Assembly (NCBI GenBank): GCA_021108035.1
Contig: JAIORQ010000049.1
Coordinates: forward strand, 58,433-122,432
Direction: 5' to 3'
Length of the DNA: 64,000 nt
Source of the DNA: Bacteroidales bacterium
Lineage (GTDB): Bacteria; Bacteroidota; Bacteroidia; Bacteroidales; JAADGE01
The position numbers and the translations under genes are program-made. Below are positions 14,499 to 24,142 of this stretch, in pieces (positions within the stretch are counted from its first letter, which is position 1; every line of letters begins with the position of its first letter). The notes under the pieces are model-generated. The model was not told the DNA's origin. It saw only the letters and a program-made list of their open reading frames with translations, and did no database searches.

Positions 14499-16490
14499 AT
14501 GAACAAAGATATTTTAAAGAAAACTGCTGATACAATAAGAAGTTTATCAATTGATGCCATACAAAAAGCAAATTCCGGTCATCCCGGACTTCCATTGGGA
14601 ATGGCTGATATTGGTACGGTTTTGTTTAGTGAGTTTTTAAAATTTAACCCTAAAAATGATAAATGGTTTGACAGGGACAGGTTCGTTTTATCCGGAGGTC
14701 ACGGCAGTATGTTATTATACAGCTTATTACATTTGTATGGTTACGAACTTTCATTGGATGATATAAAAGAATTCAGGCAATGGGAAAGTAAAACTCCCGG
14801 ACATCCTGAATATCAAGATACTGCCGGAGTTGAAACAACAACCGGTCCTTTGGGTCAAGGTATAGCAAATGCTGTCGGAATGGCACTGTCTGAAACAATA
14901 TTAGCATCTAAATACAATTCTGAAAACCGGATTATTGATCATTATACATACGTTATGGCGGGAGACGGTGATTTGCAAGAGGGTGTGTCTCATGAAGTAT
15001 GTTCTTTTGCAGGTCATAATAAACTCGGTAAATTGATTATGTTTTATGATTCAAATAATATTACAATTGACGGTAAAACAGACTTGACTTTTTCAGAAGA
15101 TATTGAAAAAAGATTTTCTTCATATAATTGGCATGTTACTGAAATTGACGGACATAATATTAATGAGATAAGACAAGCTGTTATTAAAGCTCAAGAAGAA
15201 AGCAATAAGCCTTCATTGATTATTTGCAAAACCGTAATAGGATTCGGCAGCCCTAATAAAGCAGGAAGTTCTTCCGTGCATGGTTCTCCGCTTGGTGAAG
15301 AAGAAATAATTCTGACTAAAGAAAATCTGTGTGTATCTCTTGATAAATTTTATGTACCCGCAGAAGTTTATGAATTTACAAAAAATATTGCAGATAAAGG
15401 TATTGAAGCAGAAGAAAAATGGAATGCAAATTTCAATCTTTATAAACATTCTAACGAAGATGCTGCAAATGAACTTCTTAAAGTAATGAATAATGAAATC
15501 CCGGATATTGAATTAGCTGAATTTGAGGCAAATGCGAAAATTGCTACAAGATCATCCTCAGGAAAAATTTTGGATCAAGCGGCAGTTCAAATTCCTTTTT
15601 TGATAGGTGGGTCTGCAGATCTTACACCATCCAATAATACAAGAGCAAAAAGTCAAACTACCTATAGCCCGAATAATCGTTCAGGTGATTATATCCATTA
15701 CGGAGTCAGAGAATTTGGTATGGCTGCAATTATGAACGGTATGGCATTACACGGCGGTATTATTCCGTACGGAGGAACTTTCTTTGTATTCTCGGATTAT
15801 ATGCGTCCTGCAATCAGAATGGCAGCCTTAATGGGATTACAGGTTATTTATGTATTTACACATGATTCCATAGGTCTCGGAGAAGACGGTCCGACTCATC
15901 AACCTGTAGAACATTTGACATCTTTGAGAGCAATCCCGAATCTTGTAAATTTGAGACCAATGGATGCAAATGAAACAGTTGTTGCATGGAAAATTGCATT
16001 AGAAAGAAAAAACGGACCGACATCGATAATTTTGACAAGACAAGCTTTAAATAATGTTGAACGTAACGGCAGAGATTTTGCTCATGCAGAAAATGCTAAA
16101 AAAGGTGCTTATGTAGTTAGTGAAGATGTTGATTTTGATATTATAATTATGGCAAGCGGTTCTGAAGTTGAAATTGCACTTGAAGCCAAAAATATTTTAA
16201 ATCAAAAAGGAATTGAAGTCAGAGTTATCTCAATGTTATCTACTGAGTTGTTTGATGAGCAAAGTGATGAATATAAAAAAATGATTTTACCTGAATATCA
16301 ACAAAATAGAATTGCTGTTGAAGCCGGAGTTTCATTATCTTGGTATAAATATATCGGCACTGAAGGTAAGGTTATCGGACTTGACAGATTCGGTGCATCA
16401 GCTCCATATAAGACTTTGTATGAAAATTTTGGAATAACAGTTGAAAATATTGTTAAAATTGTTGTTGAAATGTTAGCAGAAAAAAAATAA
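14499..16490 (+). CDS. tkt: Transketolase
   Basis: A 663-aa thiamine-diphosphate enzyme of the pentose phosphate pathway that transfers two-carbon ketol units. The start at 14499 (MNKDILKKTADTIRSLSIDAIQKANSGHPG) is chosen because the open frame extends upstream only through non-homologous sequence into the preceding terminator. Visible landmarks are GHGSMLLYSLLHLYGY, GPLGQGIANAVGMA, the ThDP/Mg motif GDGDLQEGVSHE...NKLGKLIMFYDSNN, and the pyrimidine-domain segment REFGMAAIMNGMALHGG...HDSIGLGEDGPTHQPVEH. The length is normal. rpe follows by 12 bp, so the two pentose-phosphate genes form an operon. Confidence 0.97.
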   Translation: MNKDILKKTADTIRSLSIDAIQKANSGHPGLPLGMADIGTVLFSEFLKFNPKNDKWFDRDRFVLSGGHGSMLLYSLLHLYGYELSLDDIKEFRQWESKTPGHPEYQDTAGVETTTGPLGQGIANAVGMALSETILASKYNSENRIIDHYTYVMAGDGDLQEGVSHEVCSFAGHNKLGKLIMFYDSNNITIDGKTDLTFSEDIEKRFSSYNWHVTEIDGHNINEIRQAVIKAQEESNKPSLIICKTVIGFGSPNKAGSSSVHGSPLGEEEIILTKENLCVSLDKFYVPAEVYEFTKNIADKGIEAEEKWNANFNLYKHSNEDAANELLKVMNNEIPDIELAEFEANAKIATRSSSGKILDQAAVQIPFLIGGSADLTPSNNTRAKSQTTYSPNNRSGDYIHYGVREFGMAAIMNGMALHGGIIPYGGTFFVFSDYMRPAIRMAALMGLQVIYVFTHDSIGLGEDGPTHQPVEHLTSLRAIPNLVNLRPMDANETVVAWKIALERKNGPTSIILTRQALNNVERNGRDFAHAENAKKGAYVVSEDVDFDIIIMASGSEVEIALEAKNILNQKGIEVRVISMLSTELFDEQSDEYKKMILPEYQQNRIAVEAGVSLSWYKYIGTEGKVIGLDRFGASAPYKTLYENFGITVENIVKIVVEMLAEKK

Positions 16491-16502
16491 ATTCAGAAAA
16501 AA

Positions 16503-17159
16503 ATGAAAAAGATAGCTCCCTCATTACTGTCGGCAAATTTTTCGAATCTTGAAAAAGATATAAAGATGGTTGAATCAGGAGGTGCTCATTTATTACATAT
16601 TGATGTAATGGACGGACATTTTGTACCTAACATAACTATAGGGCCTGTCGTGGTTGAAGCTATTAATGAAGTTGCAAGTATTCCGCTTGATGTTCATTTA
16701 ATGATTGAAGATCCGGAATATTATGTTGATGCTTTTATTGATGCAGGTGCTGATTATTTAACCGTACATGTTGAAGCAGCACCACATCTTCATCGTGTTA
16801 TTCAAAAAATAAAGTCAAGAGGAATAAAAGCCGGAGTTTCTTTAAATCCGCATACACCGCTTTCTTCAATAGAAAACATTTTGCAAGATATTGATTTAGT
16901 TTTAATTATGTCAGTGAACCCGGGATTCGGCGGACAAAGTTTTATTCCGAATTCACTTGAAAAAATCAAAAAACTTAAGCAAATGCTTGTAGAAAACGAT
17001 GCTTTACATATTGAGATTGAAGTTGACGGCGGTATTAAACTCGAAAATATTAAAGCAGCAGCAGATGCAGGATGCGATATCTTTGTTTCGGGTTCAAGTA
17101 TTTTTAAAGCTGATGATCCTGAGAGTACAATTAATAAGATGATAAATGAGATTAATTAA
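16503..17159 (+). CDS. rpe: Ribulose-phosphate 3-epimerase
   Basis: A 218-aa TIM-barrel metalloenzyme interconverting ribulose 5-phosphate and xylulose 5-phosphate. The N-terminus APSLLSANFSNLEKDI, the metal-site segment HIDVMDGHFVPNITIG, DVHLMIEDPE, VNPGFGGQSFIP and the EVDGGI phosphate-site region are all intact. It is 12 bp downstream of transketolase, which uses xylulose 5-phosphate. Convergent with the WD40-caspase gene; no clear terminator hairpin is seen in the 45-bp gap. Confidence 0.97.
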   Translation: MKKIAPSLLSANFSNLEKDIKMVESGGAHLLHIDVMDGHFVPNITIGPVVVEAINEVASIPLDVHLMIEDPEYYVDAFIDAGADYLTVHVEAAPHLHRVIQKIKSRGIKAGVSLNPHTPLSSIENILQDIDLVLIMSVNPGFGGQSFIPNSLEKIKKLKQMLVENDALHIEIEVDGGIKLENIKAAADAGCDIFVSGSSIFKADDPESTINKMINEIN

Positions 17160-17204
17160 AGATGCTTTTTTATTAATATTAACCGTTTTTACAGTTATAA
17201 AATA

Positions 17205-20200
17205 CTACCAAATTTTGAAATCAAATTCCAAATTCAGTCTTCTGCATGTGGGGTTTTGATACCCTTTAGTTAACTTACTTACATTGTCCATCAAATAATC
17301 TCTTAATTCAGAAACCATTATATTTCCGTCTTTATTCAAGTCTGCTTCATTTGTAGTAATACCTTTGATTAGTATATAGGTGAAAATACCATTTTTAGTT
17401 TTTTCGCTTTCATAAGCATATTCTCCCCCTCCGGCTGAAGAAATAATTGTTGAACCTGTTCCTTTACGTATATCAGCAAACATATGTTTCATTAGTTCAA
17501 ATGAACTTTGGTTTAAAATTTTTTGATCTCCGGCTCTTTCCTTATCAGAATCATTATCTTGGTTATTGCTTAGATCTTCAGTTACAGGTTCATCTTTATC
17601 TACTTCACCGGAATGGCATGCATCAATTAATAAAATCTTTTTTCTTGCAGGAATATTATTTAACAAGTCTTCTAACATATCATATTTTAAGCCTTTTTCA
17701 GAAGGATTATAGAAATTAATATCTGTTGTAGCCAAGTAATAATCCATATCATAATCCAACAATCCGTGGCCTGCAAAAAATACAACTACAATATCATTGA
17801 TATTAGATTCTTTCAATAATTCTTTGGCTTTAATGATATTACTTTTGGTAGCTTCATTATCTAATATTTCGATATTATGAATTTTTTTGTAATATTTTTT
17901 GTTATTCTTAAACATTTCCGATATATCCCCGGCATCTTTGGCCGCATATTCGAGGTTATATTCATCAGCTTCATATTTTGAAACTCCTATAGAAACCAGA
18001 TATAAATTCGGAATTTCTTTTTTAGCATTATATTCAATATAAAAGGTTTCTTTTAATGATTCGTAACCGGAAGAATTAACAGATGAAACTTGAATTTTAT
18101 TTTTCCCGGGTGAAAGAGAAATTTTGTGTTCGCCTTTATAAACTTTAGATTTTAAACCTGTTACGTTTTTCCCTGTGATTCCGAAAATTGGCACATCATT
18201 TATCCAAACATTAATTCTGTCAAGATTATATTTTGTATCCTCAGCTTGAATATTAATTACAATGTTATCTTCCAAAGTTGATATTTGAAAATCATCAATA
18301 TTTTCAATTGAAACTTCAGGGATATTAAAATCACTCTCTCCGGCATCTGCTTTAAATCCCATTTTCTTGATCCTTTTTAAATATGCTTTATGATATGCTT
18401 CAATTTCAGCTTTAGTAGAGTAGGGTATTTTTGAAAGAACAATGTCGGGTCTGTTATATTTCACATCAAATTGTTCAAATGAATATAATCGTTCATTTAA
18501 CATAAAATTGATGTAATCCATAGAACCAACAGTGGAATAATAATAGTTGTCTTTCGTAACATACATATAATCCGATTTGTTAAAAGCAGCCAAACTAACC
18601 AAGTTTTCACCTGTATCAAAATTCCAAAATTTAATTAAACCATCATGTCCTGCTGTAGTAATATAATTATATTCAACATTTAGTTTAATAGTAGAAATGC
18701 TTGTTAAATGATTTGTAAAAACATTAAAAACGTGTTTGTTTTTTGTCATATCATATAAATGCAGAAATTTTTCTTTATCACTGTAGATGCAATATTTTTC
18801 ATCTTTAGTAAAAATAACGGGTCCTTTTCCGTAAAACGATTTGATGAGACTTGTATCTGTTCTGTTATAAATATAAATGCTGTCTTTTTGGTTTGAAATA
18901 TAATAAACAAAACTTTTTTGCGGACTGAAACCGGCTGAATGATATATTGTTTCAAAATCAAAGGATTGTTCTTTTTTCTCACCATAAATATCAAAAATTT
19001 CACAACGAGTTCTTCCTTTTCTTCTTTTAATCAAAACCATTAAAGTTTTACCGTCTTCACTTAATTGCTTAAAATAAACATCTCCTTTGATTTTAAAAGA
19101 TTGTTTTTTATGATGTAGTTTTACCTTAATTTTTGAATTCTTTGTTCTGTTTTTTATATCATATACATATGCATAAGTATAAAATACTTGTTCACGTTCT
19201 CTTATTTTTTCCCAATTTAATAAAGAATATTTTTGAGAATGTGTACTTTTATTTTTAAAGACAATTAATGTAGAACTGTCTGCAATTAAAAACGATTGAT
19301 AATCTGTATTTCTCGGACTTTTGAGCAAAACAGGTTCTTCCCCGGAATTTGGATTGAATATCAATAAGTTATCTGTAGAACTCAAGAAATTATCTGATCT
19401 TTTGTCAGCTTTTTTAAGTTTTGTTTTTATTAAAAGCAGGCTATTATTTAATTCTTTGGTTGTGTTCATTACAAAATATTCTTTTCTCGAATTTCTTTCA
19501 ATTATATTTGGATTTGGGCATTCTCCGTATATTATATCACCTTTCTTTTCCAAATCCCATATTCTGAAATCATTATTATCATATGCAATAAACATGCGTT
19601 TGCCGTCAGTTGAAAAAGATAATGAATTTATGCTGCCTGTTCCGCCTTCCAGTGTTTTTGCAATTCTTTTGTTTTGAATATCCCAAATATTAATTTTTTT
19701 ATCATTACCGGCACTTGCCAAAAATTTTCCGTCAGGGCTGACACAAAGAGTCTTAACTTGTCCCTCATGTCCTTTCAGTATAAATTTTCTTTTACCGCTT
19801 TTTCTGTTGTATGAATAAATTAATCCGGTTTTATTTGCACCGAATAAATATTTATCGTTAACAGCAACAGAAAAGAATGAATGCCAACTTCTTTCGGCTG
19901 TAAGCTTCAGTTTTCTTCTTGCAGAAATGGTGCTTAAAGGAACTCTTTTGATATTACCTGTATTTCCGGCTGAATATAAAAAAATATCTTTTTTATCAAT
20001 AACAATATCATTAGAACGAGCTCGAAATTTTTTTACAATTTTACCTTTATTTAAGCTGTACAAAAATATCTTAAATTCTTTCTTTCCTCCAAAAGCAATA
20101 TATCTGTCTAAATTGCTGTATTTTACAGTGTAAAATAGTCTTCTTGCCTTTTTTTTAAGTGTTAAGTATGTTTTGTCTTTTAAATCTATAATGTATATTG

Positions 20201-20603
20201 AGTCTGATGCACATGCCAATTTGGTTCCTTTAAAATTAAAATCTACTCCTTTAACCTCCCTCGAAAAAAAATCATAAGTTTCAAGAAGTTTACCTGACGG
20301 ATATTCCCAAAGTCTTACAGTTTTATCATCGCCGGCAGATGCAATAATATTTTTTTTAGGATGGAAACAAATACTGCTGACGGGCCCGTTATGTCCGCTT
20401 AGTATATTCATTTGTTTTGATGATCTGAGATCCCAAATAATAATTTTATTATCCATACCGGAAGAAACTAAATAATTTCCGTCGGGACTGTATTTAAGAT
20501 CAAGAATTGTTGAAGAATGACCGGTTTGTACACTTAATTTTTGTGCATTTACCTGAAAAGAAATGAATAATAATATTGATAAAGTTATTTTTATAGTTTT
20601 CAT
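17205..20603 (-). CDS. Exported WD40-repeat / caspase-like (C14) protein
   Basis: An 1132-aa protein with signal peptide MKTIKITLSILLFISFQVNAQ. The N-terminal half carries at least four clear WD40 repeats (GHSSTILDLKYSPDGNYLVSSGMDNKIIIWDL, GHNGPVSSICFHP, GHEGQVKTLCVSPDG, and one near 330), with degenerate propeller sequence to about 700. A beta-sandwich-like linker follows (about 780-880). The C-terminal caspase/metacaspase domain (about 890-1130) has the catalytic dyad H946 (FFAGHGLL) and C996 (LIDACHSGE), so protease activity is plausible. It is the third gene of a minus-strand cassette, 27 bp after a lipoprotein gene. The target is unknown. Confidence 0.9.
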   Translation of the reverse strand: MKTIKITLSILLFISFQVNAQKLSVQTGHSSTILDLKYSPDGNYLVSSGMDNKIIIWDLRSSKQMNILSGHNGPVSSICFHPKKNIIASAGDDKTVRLWEYPSGKLLETYDFFSREVKGVDFNFKGTKLACASDSIYIIDLKDKTYLTLKKKARRLFYTVKYSNLDRYIAFGGKKEFKIFLYSLNKGKIVKKFRARSNDIVIDKKDIFLYSAGNTGNIKRVPLSTISARRKLKLTAERSWHSFFSVAVNDKYLFGANKTGLIYSYNRKSGKRKFILKGHEGQVKTLCVSPDGKFLASAGNDKKINIWDIQNKRIAKTLEGGTGSINSLSFSTDGKRMFIAYDNNDFRIWDLEKKGDIIYGECPNPNIIERNSRKEYFVMNTTKELNNSLLLIKTKLKKADKRSDNFLSSTDNLLIFNPNSGEEPVLLKSPRNTDYQSFLIADSSTLIVFKNKSTHSQKYSLLNWEKIREREQVFYTYAYVYDIKNRTKNSKIKVKLHHKKQSFKIKGDVYFKQLSEDGKTLMVLIKRRKGRTRCEIFDIYGEKKEQSFDFETIYHSAGFSPQKSFVYYISNQKDSIYIYNRTDTSLIKSFYGKGPVIFTKDEKYCIYSDKEKFLHLYDMTKNKHVFNVFTNHLTSISTIKLNVEYNYITTAGHDGLIKFWNFDTGENLVSLAAFNKSDYMYVTKDNYYYSTVGSMDYINFMLNERLYSFEQFDVKYNRPDIVLSKIPYSTKAEIEAYHKAYLKRIKKMGFKADAGESDFNIPEVSIENIDDFQISTLEDNIVINIQAEDTKYNLDRINVWINDVPIFGITGKNVTGLKSKVYKGEHKISLSPGKNKIQVSSVNSSGYESLKETFYIEYNAKKEIPNLYLVSIGVSKYEADEYNLEYAAKDAGDISEMFKNNKKYYKKIHNIEILDNEATKSNIIKAKELLKESNINDIVVVFFAGHGLLDYDMDYYLATTDINFYNPSEKGLKYDMLEDLLNNIPARKKILLIDACHSGEVDKDEPVTEDLSNNQDNDSDKERAGDQKILNQSSFELMKHMFADIRKGTGSTIISSAGGGEYAYESEKTKNGIFTYILIKGITTNEADLNKDGNIMVSELRDYLMDNVSKLTKGYQNPTCRRLNLEFDFKIW

Positions 20604-20630
20604 GTTTTATTCTATAGTTTTAAAAAGTTT

Positions 20631-21410
20631 TTATAATCCCCAATATACTGCCATAACATACATATAATCCGTATTATCTATATCAAATGTTACTGTTTCA
20701 TTTGTTTTATCATAAATTAAACCGGGAACTTCTTCCCAATTATCTAAACTTAGATCTCCTTCACCCCAGTATTCACTTTCAGTCCAGCGACCGTTTACAA
20801 GATATGTCAAATCTAATTTGTCATAACCGTCAGGATAACCTTGATAATTCCAGTTTACCCATACGTTATCAATTTGCCCCCATTCATTTAAAAAGTTACC
20901 TTGGTCATCAACTTCCTCTGTAATTTTCGGAATTTTTATTCTCCATAGTTTAGCACTATCACCAATGTAATAAAAAGATAAATTGTATGTTACAGTTACA
21001 GGTATATTAAAATCAATGCTTAAATGATAATCTTTAGTGTTTACGGTATGTTCATTGTATCCGTATGATTCATAGAAGGGAACAAAATAAAGGAATTCAG
21101 AATTTGTTTCCATTCCAATATTATATAAATCAACATATGCTGCTTCATCATCAAATTCATACATGTTAAAAACTACGAAAGAGTCTAAGGCATTTTCGGG
21201 TATTTCCAAACTAACAATAACTTCCGAAATTTCGTCTTGAGGATTATATTCGTAATAGTTTATTATTCCTCCTTCAGGTCCAATAACTCTTCTGTAATCA
21301 GCATAATCTTCTTCTAATTCAATTCTTTTATGACATGAAGACAACGAAAAGGCAAATATTAGTATGAGTGCTGAAAATAATATGTTTGTTAATGATATTT
21401 TATTTCTCAT
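20631..21410 (-). CDS. Lipoprotein with ZU5-like N-terminal segment
   Basis: A 259-aa protein with a lipoprotein signal ending LSSC (about residue 26). The mature N-terminus contains VIGPEGGIINYYE...VIVSLEIPENAL, resembling the GGxx...IPxxAL pattern of ZU5-type domains. The remainder is acidic, aromatic and beta-rich with no motif I recognise. It lies 22 bp after the beta-barrel gene and 27 bp before the WD40-caspase gene, so the three are probably co-transcribed and their products meet at the cell envelope. Confidence 0.75.
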   Translation of the reverse strand: MRNKISLTNILFSALILIFAFSLSSCHKRIELEEDYADYRRVIGPEGGIINYYEYNPQDEISEVIVSLEIPENALDSFVVFNMYEFDDEAAYVDLYNIGMETNSEFLYFVPFYESYGYNEHTVNTKDYHLSIDFNIPVTVTYNLSFYYIGDSAKLWRIKIPKITEEVDDQGNFLNEWGQIDNVWVNWNYQGYPDGYDKLDLTYLVNGRWTESEYWGEGDLSLDNWEEVPGLIYDKTNETVTFDIDNTDYMYVMAVYWGL

Positions 21411-21432
21411 TTTAAGTGCTTTAAAGTTATTG

Positions 21433-22305
21433 TTAATATTTTAAATCTTTTTTAGTTAAATTAAATGACAGCAAATTAATACTTAAAGAAAAATTCATTG
21501 AAATCATTGATTTGTAATTGGCTCTTTCTGATAATGTTATTTCACCATCATAATTGAAACCTTCATTAAACTTATCGGCATAAATATCAATGTTGGTATT
21601 TGGTAATGAGCTTGTTGTATAAAAATCAAAAGATACTGCATTATATTTAAATCCTAAGCCAAAACGATAATGATATGTCAGTAATTCAAATGTGTCAAGA
21701 TTTTTAAAAATTATATCTTCATAAGCTCGATCAGGAGCGACTAAACTCGAATCAATTTGCGATTTAGCATTATCAATTCGTGTTTTATGTTCAAAATCCA
21801 GTAAATACATAGTTGATATTCCTACAAATATAAAAGGTCGTAATCCTTTGGATTTAAACAACTTGTATCCAACAGAGAGAGAATTGCCTGCAAATTTCCA
21901 TTTTAAATTAAGCGAATTATACTCCAGATTATCAATGGTCCCTTCAGGATTAAATTCTTGAACATAATCTTTATAATCAACAGAGTTTTTATATTTTGCT
22001 TCATTTAAGAATTTCATATAAAATAAGTCGGTTTGAAAGAAAACATTATTGCCCAAATCATATCTCAGATAAATACTCGGAGAAGGAGCAAATGATTTTA
22101 TAGTACTAAATTCAAAACCGTCAAATCTTATTGTTTCATTACGATCATTTGAAAAGTAAAAAACATAATCCGTAACGTCATATTCATAATACTGCATCAT
22201 AATAAACGGAGAGACAAAACCGCGTGCTCCGAGATGCAGGAATTGACCGAAACTTAAATTTGTTGAGGAAATAAACAATAATAATATAAAAAATCGCTTA
22301 ACCAT
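21433..22305 (-). CDS. Outer-membrane beta-barrel protein
   Basis: A 290-aa protein with a signal peptide (MVKRFFILLLFISSTNLSFGQ). Amphipathic strands alternate with polar loops, e.g. SIYLRYDLGNNVFFQTDLFYMKF, LSVGYKLFKSKGLRPFIFVGISTMYLL and YRFGLGFKYNAVSFDFYTTSSL. It ends in strand-like sequence rather than a T9SS sorting domain. It is the first gene of the barrel-lipoprotein-WD40/caspase cassette. Its length suits a 10-12-strand barrel. The function is not known. Confidence 0.8.
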   Translation of the reverse strand: MVKRFFILLLFISSTNLSFGQFLHLGARGFVSPFIMMQYYEYDVTDYVFYFSNDRNETIRFDGFEFSTIKSFAPSPSIYLRYDLGNNVFFQTDLFYMKFLNEAKYKNSVDYKDYVQEFNPEGTIDNLEYNSLNLKWKFAGNSLSVGYKLFKSKGLRPFIFVGISTMYLLDFEHKTRIDNAKSQIDSSLVAPDRAYEDIIFKNLDTFELLTYHYRFGLGFKYNAVSFDFYTTSSLPNTNIDIYADKFNEGFNYDGEITLSERANYKSMISMNFSLSINLLSFNLTKKDLKY

Positions 22306-22631
22306 TTTATATTTTTTTAGATGAATAAAAAATTAGACTCTAAATTTACAATTATCATTTAATAAATCAAAAAAAATTACGTTACATTTTCAGGAAACTC
22401 TTTATAAAAAAAACCAACTTTTTCGAAAAACAGAATATATCTTTTCAAACTGTTGCGAGTTGCAAGATGCGAGTTAAAGCGTTAAATATGCAACTGTTAC
22501 CTGTAAAATGTACCTACTGTTTAAAATAAAAAAAACAGACTGCAGATTACTTACAGCGGATTGAAATAATATATATAAGAAATTTTGATAAAATAACAGG
22601 TTTTACATGTTAAGGGCACTCCTTAACAGTA
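22306..22631. other. Gene-free gap with degenerate GTTGC/GCGAGTT words
   Basis: This 326-bp gap holds no open reading frame I can support. At 22454-22485 it has loose repeats of the type GTTGCGAGTTGCAAGATGCGAGTT, related in style to the ACTTGCAACCCACCTGCAACCTG words near 28075. The upstream promoter of the barrel cassette should lie near 22310-22380, but no convincing TAnnTTTG box was found. Confidence 0.5.
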
Positions 22632-24062
22632 TTATATTGCAGAAATTAGAGAAACTGATGATATAGTATCACCCATACCTACAAGCGTAACGGGATTATC
22701 AATCAAAATGGTCGGAATTGCAATTATATCAATTAAATTGTTTGAATAAATGCCTGTTTCAAGAATTCGATTTTCACCGAATCTTTCTTTTATATAGTTT
22801 TGAAGATCAGACAGTTCATTAAGCCCAACATCTGAAACCGGTTTTCCAAAAGCCCAAGTAAGATTTTCTTTTTGGTCTGTGCTGCCCGTTCCTGCTTTAG
22901 CTGCAGCAACTGACGCAGCCAACTGCATTCCCTTTCTGTTTTGATCGGGTGATATTTTAAATCCTTTTTTTTGCAGAGTAATATATAAACCGAACATATG
23001 AAGTTGCAATCGCGGACAATCAGTATATTCATATATTTTCAACATACCTTTAAATAAATTTACGGCAGTTGTTTTATTATTACATTCCTCTGCTGATTCT
23101 TTTTCATTAATAACTTCCAATATATCAATTAATTCTCTTTCATTAAAACCAAGGCTGTCAACCTTTTTTGCAATTGTATCAATTAAATACTTTCTTATTA
23201 TTTTATCTTGGGTAGATGCAACTTCAAAATGTATAATTGAATTTGGATTATTGTTCTTTAATTTTTCTACCGGCTTCATTGAATAATCAACTCTTTCTTT
23301 TCCGGAGATACTGTCTTCTATTTTTTCCTGCAACATCTGATAACCTGATAAAATGATGTAATCATAATTGATATCCGGTTTTGATAATCTTTTAATAAAA
23401 AGTTCGTCAATATGCAGCTTAAAATTTAATGGGTCGTAAGTAGCAATGAATCTGTTAGATTTTGGGCATTTGTAACTTTTCCCGAAAATATTTACAGTAT
23501 CTCCTTTGTCGAATTCTAAAATATAGTGTATCAAAGGAATATCCTTATTTCTTCGGATTTTATTTGCTCTTTTAATTTCACCGTTCTCATCAACACTGTA
23601 TAAATTCGGAAGATCAGAAAATAATGCAGCTTGTTGCTCCGGAAGAGAGGCACAATGAACATAAACAGGATTTACACCGCATACAGCCGTAATATTTGCA
23701 ACAATACCTCCTTGTCCTCCCGTTTGAAGTTTATTATCGGCAAATGTATTATTTACCCAATTATAAACTTTCAAATCATTTATCAGCCATTCTTCAGCAA
23801 TTCCTTTAATGAAACAATGAACAAGCCCTCTTAATAGATCTTCTTCAGATGAGATAATATTTTCTCCTTCAAATAAAACCTTTTCGTTTTCAACATGATT
23901 GTTGATTAATTCCTCAATTTTTTTTCCCGGCAGTTTAATAACAGCATCAATATTTGCATTAAATGCGCTTATCAATCCCTTAACTTCTGACATCTTCTTA
24001 AGCTGATCGGGAGAAGACGAATAGTTCTCCAACCATATTTTTTTTAGTTCAATATTTGTCAT
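22632..24062 (-). CDS. ADP-dependent sugar kinase family protein (ADP-glucokinase/ADP-phosphofructokinase)
   Basis: A 476-aa member of the ADP-dependent kinase branch of the ribokinase superfamily, best known from archaeal modified glycolysis, where ADP rather than ATP phosphorylates glucose or fructose 6-phosphate. Matching features are the NxNID start (AFNANIDAVIKL), the sugar-site loop TGGQGGIVAN (about 116-125), IILSGYQML, FEVAST, and the C-terminal catalytic motif LVGMGDTISS with the general base D465. The length fits the family. Which sugar it uses cannot be told from motifs. It stands alone between the barrel cassette and an MFS transporter on the same strand. Confidence 0.82.
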   Translation of the reverse strand: MTNIELKKIWLENYSSSPDQLKKMSEVKGLISAFNANIDAVIKLPGKKIEELINNHVENEKVLFEGENIISSEEDLLRGLVHCFIKGIAEEWLINDLKVYNWVNNTFADNKLQTGGQGGIVANITAVCGVNPVYVHCASLPEQQAALFSDLPNLYSVDENGEIKRANKIRRNKDIPLIHYILEFDKGDTVNIFGKSYKCPKSNRFIATYDPLNFKLHIDELFIKRLSKPDINYDYIILSGYQMLQEKIEDSISGKERVDYSMKPVEKLKNNNPNSIIHFEVASTQDKIIRKYLIDTIAKKVDSLGFNERELIDILEVINEKESAEECNNKTTAVNLFKGMLKIYEYTDCPRLQLHMFGLYITLQKKGFKISPDQNRKGMQLAASVAAAKAGTGSTDQKENLTWAFGKPVSDVGLNELSDLQNYIKERFGENRILETGIYSNNLIDIIAIPTILIDNPVTLVGMGDTISSVSLISAI

Positions 24063-24142
24063 GATAACCGGATTAAAAATTGAAAGATAAAAATTTTTTT
24101 AATATATGAAGATGTCTTTTACTGTTGATTTATATCAATAAT

